Shown piece by piece: positions 8,349 to 16,801 of a stretch of 64,000 bases of DNA. Source of the DNA: a virus; the IMG/VR virus record IMGVR_UViG_3300047331_000009, positions 1-64,000 of that record; one strand, given 5' to 3'. Position numbers and translations under genes: made by a program. The notes beneath the pieces were generated by a model. It was not told the origin of the DNA. It was given only the letters and a program-made list of their open reading frames with translations, and did not search any database. How positions within the stretch are numbered: position 1 is the first letter of the stretch; every line of letters starts with the position of its first letter.

Positions 8349-8463
8349 CCCGGCTTATTCGCGCCGGTGCGGTTCAGTCTTCGGTGGTCAGTGGTCGGTG
8401 GTCAGGCTACCCGGCTGTCCGGCCGGTCGGGGTCTTTGGTCACCCGGCTGTCCGGCCGGTCGG
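8349..8463 (-). repeat. Intergenic repeats upstream of the coat gene
   Basis: Two kinds of repeat fill this 220-base gap before the coat gene. A 22-base unit (ACCCGGCTGTCCGGCCGGTC plus GG) occurs twice with a 33-base period (8409 and 8442). A diverged copy of the hairpin CCCGGC...CGCGCCGGTGCGG at 8349-8372 is also found, better preserved, upstream of two other minus-strand genes (19583 and 60543). No gene is evident. A leader or promoter function for coat transcription is plausible but not shown. Confidence 0.6.
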
Positions 8464-8480
8464 TCAGGCTTGCCGCAGGG

Positions 8481-8789
8481 TCAGAGATGCGTTGCCAAAT
8501 CGCCGATCAGGCTTTTGATAACCTCGTGGCCTTCGTTGACGGTGAAAATCGCCGACCGGAGTTCCGCCAGGATGCCCGCTGGCGGGCGCTCCGGCAGCGA
8601 TGTCACGTTGCGGTCGTCTTGCGGCGGGCTGCTGCCCCGCAGCTTGATCACCAGCGACGCCAGCGACGCGATGATTTCCGCCGTGTCTCGCGCACTGGCG
8701 GTGATGGTGTCGTGCAGACTTTCGAGGTCGGTCGCCGGACGCGAAGGTTTGTCTGCGGGCGTGGTGCCAAACGAGGATGCGGTGAGCAT
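8481..8789 (-). CDS. Hypothetical helical protein between scaffold and coat
   Basis: 102 residues, mostly helix-forming (LESLHDTITASARDTAEIIA, ILAELRSAIFTVNEGHEVI), with AAGGAAA before the ATG. No known domain. Its position between scaffold and coat suggests a head assembly helper such as a decoration or stability factor; this is context only. Confidence 0.65.
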   Translation of the reverse strand: MLTASSFGTTPADKPSRPATDLESLHDTITASARDTAEIIASLASLVIKLRGSSPPQDDRNVTSLPERPPAGILAELRSAIFTVNEGHEVIKSLIGDLATHL

Positions 8790-8803
8790 GCCGGTATTTC
8801 CTT

Positions 8804-9931
8804 TCAGTGCCGCGCCGCAACGCGCTCAGTGACGTTGAAGAACGGTTTGCGGCCGTTCATGATCTCGGGGTTACGCTTGGCCGCCCATTCATCCATCGAC
8901 GGCTCGCGTTCGGACGTATCGGCGGGTGCTGTGTTGCGCTCGATCGGCTCGATCGGCTTGGCGCGCGTCGCGCGCGGCTTCGGCGCCGATAGCTGTGCCG
9001 CCAGCTTGCAAACCTCGACCATCTGCAACACCGGGCTCGGCATCGCGGCAATCTTGGCACTCTCTTCGGGGTTCTGGCCCAGATACATCGCAACGTCAGT
9101 GCCGTTTTCGAGGCCCATCATCGCAGACGCCATCGGCATCGAGACGACATGATCGCCCTCGGCAACCTTCTCGTAATCGGGGTATTTCTCGATCGCCGCC
9201 GTACGCCGCGCGGTCCAGATCGCAGCTTGGCGCGCCGCTTCCGCTTCGGCGTCGGCCTTCGCCTTGGCCTGCGCTTCGGCTTCCTGCTTGGCGGCAACCT
9301 TGCGCACGCCCTCGCGTTCGGCCCATTCGGTCAGCGCGGTGTCATACGAATCGGGGTCATCGAACGCATCGCGGGTCGGGCGGGCATCGACAACCGGTTC
9401 GAGGGGCTTGGCTTGTTCGGGGGTCTTTTCCGCCGCCGCGCGCAACGCCGCGAGTTCCGCCCGCGCTGCCGCCGCAGCGTCCGTCGCGGCTTTGATGGCA
9501 GCGGCGGCTTCGGCAACCTGGGTGCGCGAGACCTTGCGTGCCTTCGATATCTCCCGCACCGCCCATGTCGGGGTGCCTGGGGGAAGATCCGAAACGTCAA
9601 CTTCATCGTCCTCGCCGGCGGCTTCAACTTTGACTTCCGGCTCAGTTGGTTCGGCCTTGGCGGTCTTGTCGGCTTTCGCCGGTTTTGCAGGCTTCTCAGT
9701 CGTTTCTGGGTCCGCACCGGCTTCCACCGATCGCGCCGCATCCGCTGCGGCCTTCTCCTGCAACGTCATTTCCGCCGGGATGCCGGCATCGTTGTCGTCG
9801 GCATGGTTGGATGCGGATACCGGTGGCTTTGCCACCTCGGCCAACGGGGAGTCGGACGTCGCCGACAGCGGCGGGGCTGTGCGAATGAGGATGTCAGGTG
9901 GGCGCGAAACGGCAATCGATGCCACGGGCAA
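8804..9931 (-). CDS. Scaffolding protein, P22-type
   Basis: 375 residues, highly charged and Ala/Glu/Lys-rich with long coiled-coil-forming stretches (about 125-260) and RPTRDAFDDPDSYDTALTEW in the middle, a motif common to phage scaffolds of this class. It is located immediately before the coat block. The start is TTG at 9931 or GTG at 9925; AGGAG sits 4 or 10 bases away. It would direct procapsid assembly and leave before or during packaging. Confidence 0.8.
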   Translation of the reverse strand: MPVASIAVSRPPDILIRTAPPLSATSDSPLAEVAKPPVSASNHADDNDAGIPAEMTLQEKAAADAARSVEAGADPETTEKPAKPAKADKTAKAEPTEPEVKVEAAGEDDEVDVSDLPPGTPTWAVREISKARKVSRTQVAEAAAAIKAATDAAAAARAELAALRAAAEKTPEQAKPLEPVVDARPTRDAFDDPDSYDTALTEWAEREGVRKVAAKQEAEAQAKAKADAEAEAARQAAIWTARRTAAIEKYPDYEKVAEGDHVVSMPMASAMMGLENGTDVAMYLGQNPEESAKIAAMPSPVLQMVEVCKLAAQLSAPKPRATRAKPIEPIERNTAPADTSEREPSMDEWAAKRNPEIMNGRKPFFNVTERVAARH

Positions 9932-10073
9932 ACGTCTCCTGGGGGTCGTCTAGGGCAGGCGGAGATGGTCACCCGGCACGTCACCAGCCGGTTGGTCAGG
10001 CACGTCGTTCGGTTTTTATTTGATATGATCGTGTGTCGTCAATCAGTTACCAACACACGCTGACACCGCGATG

Positions 10074-12857
10074 TCAAATCAGCGCCGAAAGCAGCATCAA
10101 AACATCAGCGTCATCGGCGATCAGGCGCATCATTTTCAGCGCATCCGCCTCCGCCTCAGCCGCGATCGTTGCCGCATCGTCGGCGCGAATGGCATCCAGC
10201 AACGTCGCTGCGATCTCGGCCGCAATCGCATCCGCCGCGAACGGGACAACCTCGATGACCGGCGGAACAACGAAGATGATCGCCTGTTCGGGCGGGATAT
10301 CGGCGATCGGTGCCGGCAGGTCGGGCACGTCGTCTTGCGGCAACAGACCGATTTCAATGCGCGACTGGCGCAGCCGCGCCGCTTCTTGCGCTGCCAGGTC
10401 AACGTTCGAGGTGTCCAGCAGCCGCCGATAACCGGGCGGCGGCTCAATGCACTGGTCATTCGCTCCGCCGAACACGACCTCTATTTCGCCGCGCTCGTCC
10501 GGGATTGCGGCGTCGGTGACAACCGCAGAAGCGGTTTCGTCAACCGATAGGCCGTCATTGACAACCGATGCCGTCCATTCGGCCGGGATCGATTGATCGA
10601 CCAGCACCGCAGATACAGAACTCGTCCACTCGTTTGGATCGTTCTGCGTGACCATCACGCCGGTCAGGCTTTCAACCGGCACGCCCCGATCGGTGGAGGC
10701 GGCGGCCTGTGCTTCTGCCGGTATCGCCGCATCGCCAGCGACCAAGCTGGACCACTCGATTGGACTTGAAGCGTAGGTTTGGACTGATCCAAGCCCTTCC
10801 GTTGGTTCGCTCGTGTCACGCTGCACACCGGCCAACGACTCGACCGGGCTGGCGCCGACGGCTTGCACGGATGGCATCGCCTCGGCCGGGCTTGCGCTGT
10901 CGGTATCGACCGAGATCAGGTCTTCATTTGCCGTGACGCTGTCGGTCGCCACCCCGGCCAGCGATTCCACCGGCGTCGCACCCGTCGCCGCCACCCATTG
11001 CAGCGCGTCAACCGGGCTCGTTGTGTCGGTGCTGACCGTGCCTGTGGTTTCGTCCGGCGCGCTGGCGTCGCTCTGCACGCCAACCAGCGATTCGACCGGG
11101 CTTGTGCCCTCGGTTTGCGCCGATTGCAGGCTTTCGGCCGGGCTTTTGCCGTCGCGACTAACCGAAACCATGGCCTCGGTCGGCGCCGATGCGTCGGTTT
11201 CAACCGTGCCGGTCCATTCCGTCGGCGCCGAGGCGTCGGTCTGGACCATGAGCGTCGAGCCAAGCCATTCCAGCGGAATGTTGGTATCGACCTGCACCGC
11301 CAGGACCGAACTTGTCCATTCCGTCGGCGGGGCTTCGTCGCCGATAACACCGGCCGCAGCCTCAACCGGCGCCGTGCCATCGGCGGCTACCGTGGCGGTC
11401 GTCTCCGCCGGGCTGGCGTTGTGGGTCTGCTCGTTGGCCTGCGATTCTGCCGTCGGGGCTTGATCGGTGGCGACGCCAACCAGCCGTTCTGTCGGTATCG
11501 CACCGGTGGTGGCGGTGGAGATCAACCACTCCGCCGGGATCGCCGTTGTGGTGACCGGCTGGCCGTGCCAGCGGTTGATAATCTTTTCGTCGATGCTGAC
11601 GTTGGCCGTCGTTTCCGCTGGGATTGCTGTATCGCCCGGCAGCGCGCCCAGCCACTCGTTGAGCGGCGGCGTCTCGGTGTGCACCGCCGAGGACGTCTCC
11701 GCCGGCACCGCCGCATCCGTGACGGGCTGGCCGTGCCAACGGTTGATGATCTTGTCGTCTATGCTGACATTGGCCGTCGTTTCCGCTGCGATCGCGGCAT
11801 CGGCGGTTGGAGATCCAAGCACGGCGTTCGGCGTCAGCGCGTCCGATTCCAGTGCCGATGCGTTTTCCGCCGGAATGGCGCTGGTGGTGGTGGGCTGCCC
11901 ATGCCAACGGTTGATGATCTTGTCGTCTATGCTGACGTTGGCGAGCGTTTCGTCGCGCGGGGCCGCGTCGGTTTGCAGCGATGCGACCGTTTCGGTCGGT
12001 GGCGTGGCGTCGGTGCGAACCAGATCAACCGAGGTTTGCAGCGGCACATTGGCGTCGGTTTCAACCGAAGCCGTCCATTCGGTCGGCATCGACTGGTCGA
12101 TCATCACGGTCGGGAACACGCCCAGCCATTCGATCGGGATCGAAGCGTCGATTTGCACCGGCAGCACGGTGCTCAACCATTCTGTCGGGCTGATCTCGGT
12201 GGTGATGACACCCGAGAGGCTTTCGTCTGGCAGAGTGCGGTCGCGGACAATGCCGCCCAGGTTTTCCACCGGAATGGCGCCGGTGGTGACTTCGTTGGCC
12301 GATGATTCTGCCGGCGTCAGGCCCACATTCGCGGTCGCGGCACTGCGTTCGGCCGGTATCTGGCTGTCCCTGGCGACGCCGCTGAGGTCTTCGACCGGCC
12401 CATTGGCGTCGGTGATGACGCCTTCCAACCGCTCGTTGGGGATCTGGCTGTCGCCGCGCGCACTGCCGAACCATTCGTCCGGGATGGCGGTGTCGCCGCG
12501 CGGGCTGCCGGACCGTTCGCTGGGCACATTGCCGTCGGTGCGCGAACCGGTGAAATTTTCCACCGGCAGGTTGCCGTCGGTGCGCAGCCCTTCAAGGTTT
12601 TCCAGCGGCACATTGGCATCGGCGCGCACACTGGCGAGGCTTTCCGCCGATATCAGCCCGGTGGTTTGCGGCGAACCGGAGATCGAGTCGGGACTGTTGG
12701 CGTCGGTGCGAACGCCAACCAGCGCCTCGTCGGGAACGGCAATGTCACGGCGCAGGCTTTCCAGCCACTCGGCGGGCGCAAAGCCGTCAATCTGCACCAG
12801 GAACTGTGTGCGCCCGGCGGCGTAGGCGGTGCTGGAATAGGCGGATGAGCCGTACAT
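10074..12857 (-). CDS. Giant 14-residue-repeat protein, probably virion-associated
   Basis: 927 residues. From about residue 25 to 789 it is made of about 54 tandem units of 14 residues with consensus L.GV.TDA..P.E. (for example LEGLRTDGNLPVEN, FGSARGDSQIPNER). A few units carry 3 extra residues (LSTVLPVQIDASIPIEW). Three copies of NVSIDDKIINRWHGQP recur exactly 168 bases (56 residues, four units) apart. The last 138 residues are unrelated and end in an Ala/Asp-rich helix. No Cys network or signal peptide is visible. It lies between the fibre and scaffold genes. I know no function; a repetitive fibre or spacer is the simplest guess. Confidence 0.85.
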   Translation of the reverse strand: MYGSSAYSSTAYAAGRTQFLVQIDGFAPAEWLESLRRDIAVPDEALVGVRTDANSPDSISGSPQTTGLISAESLASVRADANVPLENLEGLRTDGNLPVENFTGSRTDGNVPSERSGSPRGDTAIPDEWFGSARGDSQIPNERLEGVITDANGPVEDLSGVARDSQIPAERSAATANVGLTPAESSANEVTTGAIPVENLGGIVRDRTLPDESLSGVITTEISPTEWLSTVLPVQIDASIPIEWLGVFPTVMIDQSMPTEWTASVETDANVPLQTSVDLVRTDATPPTETVASLQTDAAPRDETLANVSIDDKIINRWHGQPTTTSAIPAENASALESDALTPNAVLGSPTADAAIAAETTANVSIDDKIINRWHGQPVTDAAVPAETSSAVHTETPPLNEWLGALPGDTAIPAETTANVSIDEKIINRWHGQPVTTTAIPAEWLISTATTGAIPTERLVGVATDQAPTAESQANEQTHNASPAETTATVAADGTAPVEAAAGVIGDEAPPTEWTSSVLAVQVDTNIPLEWLGSTLMVQTDASAPTEWTGTVETDASAPTEAMVSVSRDGKSPAESLQSAQTEGTSPVESLVGVQSDASAPDETTGTVSTDTTSPVDALQWVAATGATPVESLAGVATDSVTANEDLISVDTDSASPAEAMPSVQAVGASPVESLAGVQRDTSEPTEGLGSVQTYASSPIEWSSLVAGDAAIPAEAQAAASTDRGVPVESLTGVMVTQNDPNEWTSSVSAVLVDQSIPAEWTASVVNDGLSVDETASAVVTDAAIPDERGEIEVVFGGANDQCIEPPPGYRRLLDTSNVDLAAQEAARLRQSRIEIGLLPQDDVPDLPAPIADIPPEQAIIFVVPPVIEVVPFAADAIAAEIAATLLDAIRADDAATIAAEAEADALKMMRLIADDADVLMLLSALI

Positions 12858-12870
12858 CAGGCCCTACCGA

Positions 12871-15057
12871 TCAGAAATCGGCGCTGAAGGCTGCGGTAAA
12901 CGAGCCAAACGCTGCGCCGACTCCGGTGATGCTGATCTGGATGCGGGCTTCGCTGACGGTTGTTGCGTTCACCGTCGCGGCCGAAGCGTTGCCGTAGCTG
13001 GCGCCGCTTAACGTGCCTGTCGGGGCCACGCGCATCGTCACGGGGAAGATGAAATCCTGGATCGCCGCGCCCGCAGCGAGGCCATAGCTGGTGTAGACCT
13101 GCAACGTCGAAAAGACCTGATAGAAACGCTGGCAAAGCACCAGATCGCGGCCGATTTCCTTGGTCTCAAGCGGCGACGCGACAGGGCCGACTTCGAGTTG
13201 CATGCCCCAGAAGGTGAAGGTGCCGGACTGCACCCCGACACCCAAGGTCGGACTGGCTGCGGCACCCGCCGAAAGACCCAGGGCGACTAGAAGACTGCTC
13301 GTGTTGGCCGTGGTTCCCAACGTCTTGCCCGAGGTCGAGGGCACGGTGAACGTCATGCTGTAGCGCGCCCAGCTTGTCGTGATCGCCACACTTTGCGTGC
13401 CGAACGACACGGACGCCGACGGTGAACCGCCGCTGCCGAAATTCTGGCTCATGTAGCCGCCGACGTTCAGCGCCACCGAACCTTTGGCCCAGAAACTTAG
13501 CACAACGGTCTTGTTGGCGGTCCGGCGCACGTCCTCGGTGTATTGCAGGATCTGCGTCAGGCCGGTGCTCACCCCTGCCACCACGCATTGCAAGGCGTTT
13601 TCGGCATACTCATTGCCGATCCCGGACCGGTCGGTGTCGGTCAGCGACGCGACGGTGATGCTGTCGGTGTCATTGGCCAGCGACAGTATCCACCGATCGG
13701 CGGTGTAGACGCTCGCCGTGGTAAACGGTCCGGTGCCTCGCTGTGCGATGTTGAACAGGGGGTTGTGGAAGATGTTGCGCCCGACATTGGCGGTGACCGG
13801 CGCCAGGGTGACGGTGTTGTTGGCGGTCAGGGTGGTGAACGCGCCGGTCGATGGCGTGGTGGCGCCGACCGTGGCGTTGTTGATCGATCCGCCGGTGATC
13901 GCCGCCCCTTTCGACAGGCTCACCAGACCGCTGGCGCGGTTGATCGTCAGCGGTTGCGCCAGAAAGCCGCCCGCGTCGGTGTTCGAATTGAAGAAGAAAT
14001 TGGCGCCCGCGTTCGATCCGGACTCGGTCGAGTTATCGACACCGACTTGCCAGCGCGATACCCCGCCTGAGTAAAAATTCATAAGCCGGTAGTTGGCCGC
14101 TGCGGTGTTGAAACTCAGCGAAGCGCCGGTCTGCGTATTCGTGCCGATCGATATCCCGCTGGTGGTGGCGATCAGACCGACACCGCTGACCGTCGATGTG
14201 GCGGTGACGGTGGTGAACGAACCGGCCGCCGGCGTCGTCCCGCCGATCACCACGCCGTCGATGGTGCCCGCGCTGCCCGAGATCGAGGATACGGTGATGA
14301 AGTTGAACGTCGCCGCCGCCGGCGTGCTGCCGCCGATGATCGTGCCGTCGATCGTGCCGCCGGTGATGGCGGCCGAGGCCGAACCGAGATCCGGGATGGT
14401 CACAAGTCCGGTGGCGCGGTTGATCGAAAGCACAGCAGCGAGAAAGCCGCCCGCATCGGAATACGAGTCGATGGCTAGATTGCTGCCCGCGTTCGATCCG
14501 CTTTCGGCCTCGCCGCTGGTGGCAATCGACCAGCGAGCCAGGAACCCGCTGTTGAAATAGATGATCCGGTATTGCCCGGCGGCGGCGCCGATATTGAGGA
14601 TCGATTGGTTGGCGCCGGTGGAGCCGATGTAAAGCTGCGGGTTGGTCCCGTTCATCACGATGTTGGCGCTGGCCGTGTACTGGCCCGACGTTGCGAGCGT
14701 GGTGAACGCGCCGCTGTTCGCCGCCGTGCCGCCGATCGCCGGAGGGGAGGCCAAGGTCTCGGTCTGCGTCAGCGCGGTGAACACCACCGTCACGATGCCG
14801 TTCCCCGACAGGCTGATCAGCGAGCCGGTGGACGAAGACCGCAGGCTCCGCGCCAGCGTCGGACCGGTCGAGTTATACGTGCCGACGCCGATCTCCCAGG
14901 CGTTGCCGTCCTCGATCAGATACTCGACCGTGTTGCCGTTGCTCACACCCGCTGCGGCAAAGGTCTGATACGCCGTCGCCGCCGAACCTAGCGTGATGGT
15001 ACCGGTACCGGTGGTCGCGGTGCTCATCCGCGCCCGGTCAACATAGGTCAGGGCCAA
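12871..15057 (-). CDS. Tail fibre-like protein with C-terminal receptor/carbohydrate-binding-type domain
   Basis: 728 residues from a TTG start with GGGAG 7 bases upstream. The N-terminal 95 residues ([38 protein letters not shown]) are a common phage fibre attachment domain. The middle carries several TPAAGSFTT / ATLNRA-type fibre repeats ([30 protein letters not shown]). The last about 280 residues match a distal phage domain ([51 protein letters not shown]) thought to fold as a galactose-binding-like sandwich. Receptor binding is inferred. Confidence 0.85.
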   Translation of the reverse strand: MALTYVDRARMSTATTGTGTITLGSAATAYQTFAAAGVSNGNTVEYLIEDGNAWEIGVGTYNSTGPTLARSLRSSSTGSLISLSGNGIVTVVFTALTQTETLASPPAIGGTAANSGAFTTLATSGQYTASANIVMNGTNPQLYIGSTGANQSILNIGAAAGQYRIIYFNSGFLARWSIATSGEAESGSNAGSNLAIDSYSDAGGFLAAVLSINRATGLVTIPDLGSASAAITGGTIDGTIIGGSTPAAATFNFITVSSISGSAGTIDGVVIGGTTPAAGSFTTVTATSTVSGVGLIATTSGISIGTNTQTGASLSFNTAAANYRLMNFYSGGVSRWQVGVDNSTESGSNAGANFFFNSNTDAGGFLAQPLTINRASGLVSLSKGAAITGGSINNATVGATTPSTGAFTTLTANNTVTLAPVTANVGRNIFHNPLFNIAQRGTGPFTTASVYTADRWILSLANDTDSITVASLTDTDRSGIGNEYAENALQCVVAGVSTGLTQILQYTEDVRRTANKTVVLSFWAKGSVALNVGGYMSQNFGSGGSPSASVSFGTQSVAITTSWARYSMTFTVPSTSGKTLGTTANTSSLLVALGLSAGAAASPTLGVGVQSGTFTFWGMQLEVGPVASPLETKEIGRDLVLCQRFYQVFSTLQVYTSYGLAAGAAIQDFIFPVTMRVAPTGTLSGASYGNASAATVNATTVSEARIQISITGVGAAFGSFTAAFSADF

Positions 15058-15086
15058 GGCGCTACTCCCGCTTTTTGCCCGCTAGG

Positions 15087-16181
15087 TCAGGTCGAGGTGC
15101 CGAAACTCCGCAGGTCGAAGAAGGTGTTGGTCGGCGCCAGCGCCGGCGGCAGGGTTTCCCGCATCCAGAAGCCTTGCGCCTGCGCGGCAGAGTTCGACGC
15201 GGCGGTCTGCGCCGGCGGCGTTACGGTCTGCGGCGCCGCACCGGACGAATATGAGCCAACGCCGGTGCTGGGCGCGGTCTGGCGGTTGGTGGTGGTGTTG
15301 GTGTCATTTAGCGCCGTGCACGGGGCGATATCGAACGCACCGCCACCCGAATACAGCCCCGACGGGTCAATCTGCTTGATCAGGGTCTGCGAGGTCAGCG
15401 CGGTAGTGCCGTCCGTGTTCAGGACGAACGCCTTTTCGTAGTAGAGCCGGGTCGAACCGCCCACCACGTCCGACGCCACGGTGGAAAACGGCCGGATGAC
15501 CGCTGTGACCGGGTTGGGCAGGATCGGGAACAGCATGCCCGTCGCCACCTCATAGGTCGTGGTCGCGTCCGGCACGGTGCCCCAGTCGCGGTTCACCGCG
15601 ATGATGTCGGTGCCATACTGCCCCGAGCCGGTGCCAGAGGTGCTGCACGCCTGTCTGATCTGGCCCGAACCGGTGCCGCCGGTCAGGTGGATGATCATGC
15701 CCAGCGTGATGCTGGCCCCGTCGCCCGATTGCAGCTTGATGGTCGGAGGCGTCACGCCGGAATGGTTCGCACTGCCAGCCTGGCAAGTGTGGCCGCTGAT
15801 GGTCAGGGTGTGCGCCATCGCCGCCACATCGCCCACCGCTGCGGTCCCGCCGGGGTTGGCCAGCGGGCCGTTGGCACTGGCACCCGAGATCGCGCCGAAC
15901 AGCAGGCGCTGAAACGACTGGCTGCCGTTGATCTTGACCTGCCCGTTCAGGGTGACGGCGGCCGGGGTTTGCAAGATGCCCGAGGCGTCGCGCCCGGCCA
16001 CCTGGATCTTGGTGGCGGTGTCAGAGGAGGACGAGGACAGGAAATCGATCGTGCCGGTCGCCGCCATGTCGCTGAAGGTGATGATCTTGGTCAGGTCCAC
16101 CGCGCCGCCGACGGTCACGCCGTCGGTTTCAGGCATGTTGGCGGAGCCGTAGATGTTGATCTCGGTGGCAAAAACGCTCAC
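15087..16181 (-). CDS. Virion structural protein of unknown function
   Basis: 364 residues, GTG start with AAGGA 7 bases upstream and a GTGA overlap with the preceding gene. The beginning (TEINIYGSANMPETDGVTVGGAVDL) and the Gly/Ser/Thr-rich beta composition are typical of phage particle proteins of this gene neighbourhood. The C-terminus ends NTFFDLRSFGTST. It lies between the portal-linked coiled-coil protein and the fibre. No catalytic motif visible. Confidence 0.75.
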   Translation of the reverse strand: MSVFATEINIYGSANMPETDGVTVGGAVDLTKIITFSDMAATGTIDFLSSSSSDTATKIQVAGRDASGILQTPAAVTLNGQVKINGSQSFQRLLFGAISGASANGPLANPGGTAAVGDVAAMAHTLTISGHTCQAGSANHSGVTPPTIKLQSGDGASITLGMIIHLTGGTGSGQIRQACSTSGTGSGQYGTDIIAVNRDWGTVPDATTTYEVATGMLFPILPNPVTAVIRPFSTVASDVVGGSTRLYYEKAFVLNTDGTTALTSQTLIKQIDPSGLYSGGGAFDIAPCTALNDTNTTTNRQTAPSTGVGSYSSGAAPQTVTPPAQTAASNSAAQAQGFWMRETLPPALAPTNTFFDLRSFGTST

Positions 16182-16801
16182 GGGCTTGTCCTTGCTTCGG
16201 GTGGTTGGGTGGGGGTGGAAACGACGCTGGAAACGGCCCCGGTCGCCAGACCGTCCTGGCCGCGCTCAAGTGCCACGCGCCGTGGCGCCCGGATGGCGGC
16301 CTCGATGCTGTGCGACCACGAGGCGATGCCCGAGGTCAGCGCCGGTTGCGCATCGGCGAGTTGCTTGACCTGTGCGGCCAGCGCCTGCTGCCCGGCCATC
16401 ACCTGCTGCAAGGTCGATTGCATGGTCTCGATGACCGGCTGCTGCGCCGCCTGCATCGCGCTCTGCACATCGGCGGTCCACTTGTTCAGCTTGTCGACCA
16501 GCGTTGCCACCTGATCGGCAAGATCGCGCTGCGCCTCGACCAAGGTGATGATGTCGTCCGCCAGCCCGTCGGGCAGCGCCATGGTGACATCCAGAGGGGT
16601 GCTGACGGTGATCGCGGCCGAGGTGCGCCCAGGCTTTGGTTCGCCGTCCTGCTTGGCCTGTGGCCCCGTCTCAGGCGCCGTATCGGCCGGTTTCGGCTTG
16701 GCCTTGGCGGGCTTGGTGTTGTCGGACACCAGTTTCGGGGTCCAGGCATCCGCATGATGCACCGGCCGCCACGGATCGGACGGGTTCATCGCACCGCTCA
16801 T
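16178..16801 (-). CDS. Coiled-coil protein next to portal
   Basis: 207 residues. A Lys/Pro/Ala-rich N-terminal 70 residues precede a long helical region (about 78-175; LITLVEAQRDLADQVATLVD and MQSTLQQVMAGQQALAAQV) predicted to form a coiled coil. It overlaps portal and the next gene by 4 bases each. It could be an assembly chaperone or ejection protein; no family recognised. Confidence 0.7.
   Translation of the reverse strand: MSGAMNPSDPWRPVHHADAWTPKLVSDNTKPAKAKPKPADTAPETGPQAKQDGEPKPGRTSAAITVSTPLDVTMALPDGLADDIITLVEAQRDLADQVATLVDKLNKWTADVQSAMQAAQQPVIETMQSTLQQVMAGQQALAAQVKQLADAQPALTSGIASWSHSIEAAIRAPRRVALERGQDGLATGAVSSVVSTPTQPPEARTSP

Noticed and set aside
11558-11942. CRISPR-like regular DNA repeats
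   Set aside because: The 168-base periodicity is coding, in the middle of the 14-residue repeat protein; spacers are homologous, not unique.
10863-12825. Long open frames (480 and 452 codons) on the plus strand opposite the repeat gene
   Set aside because: They mirror the periodic antisense of the 14-residue repeat; composition is Arg/Gly- or Ser/Val-rich without domains, and neighbours are on the minus strand.
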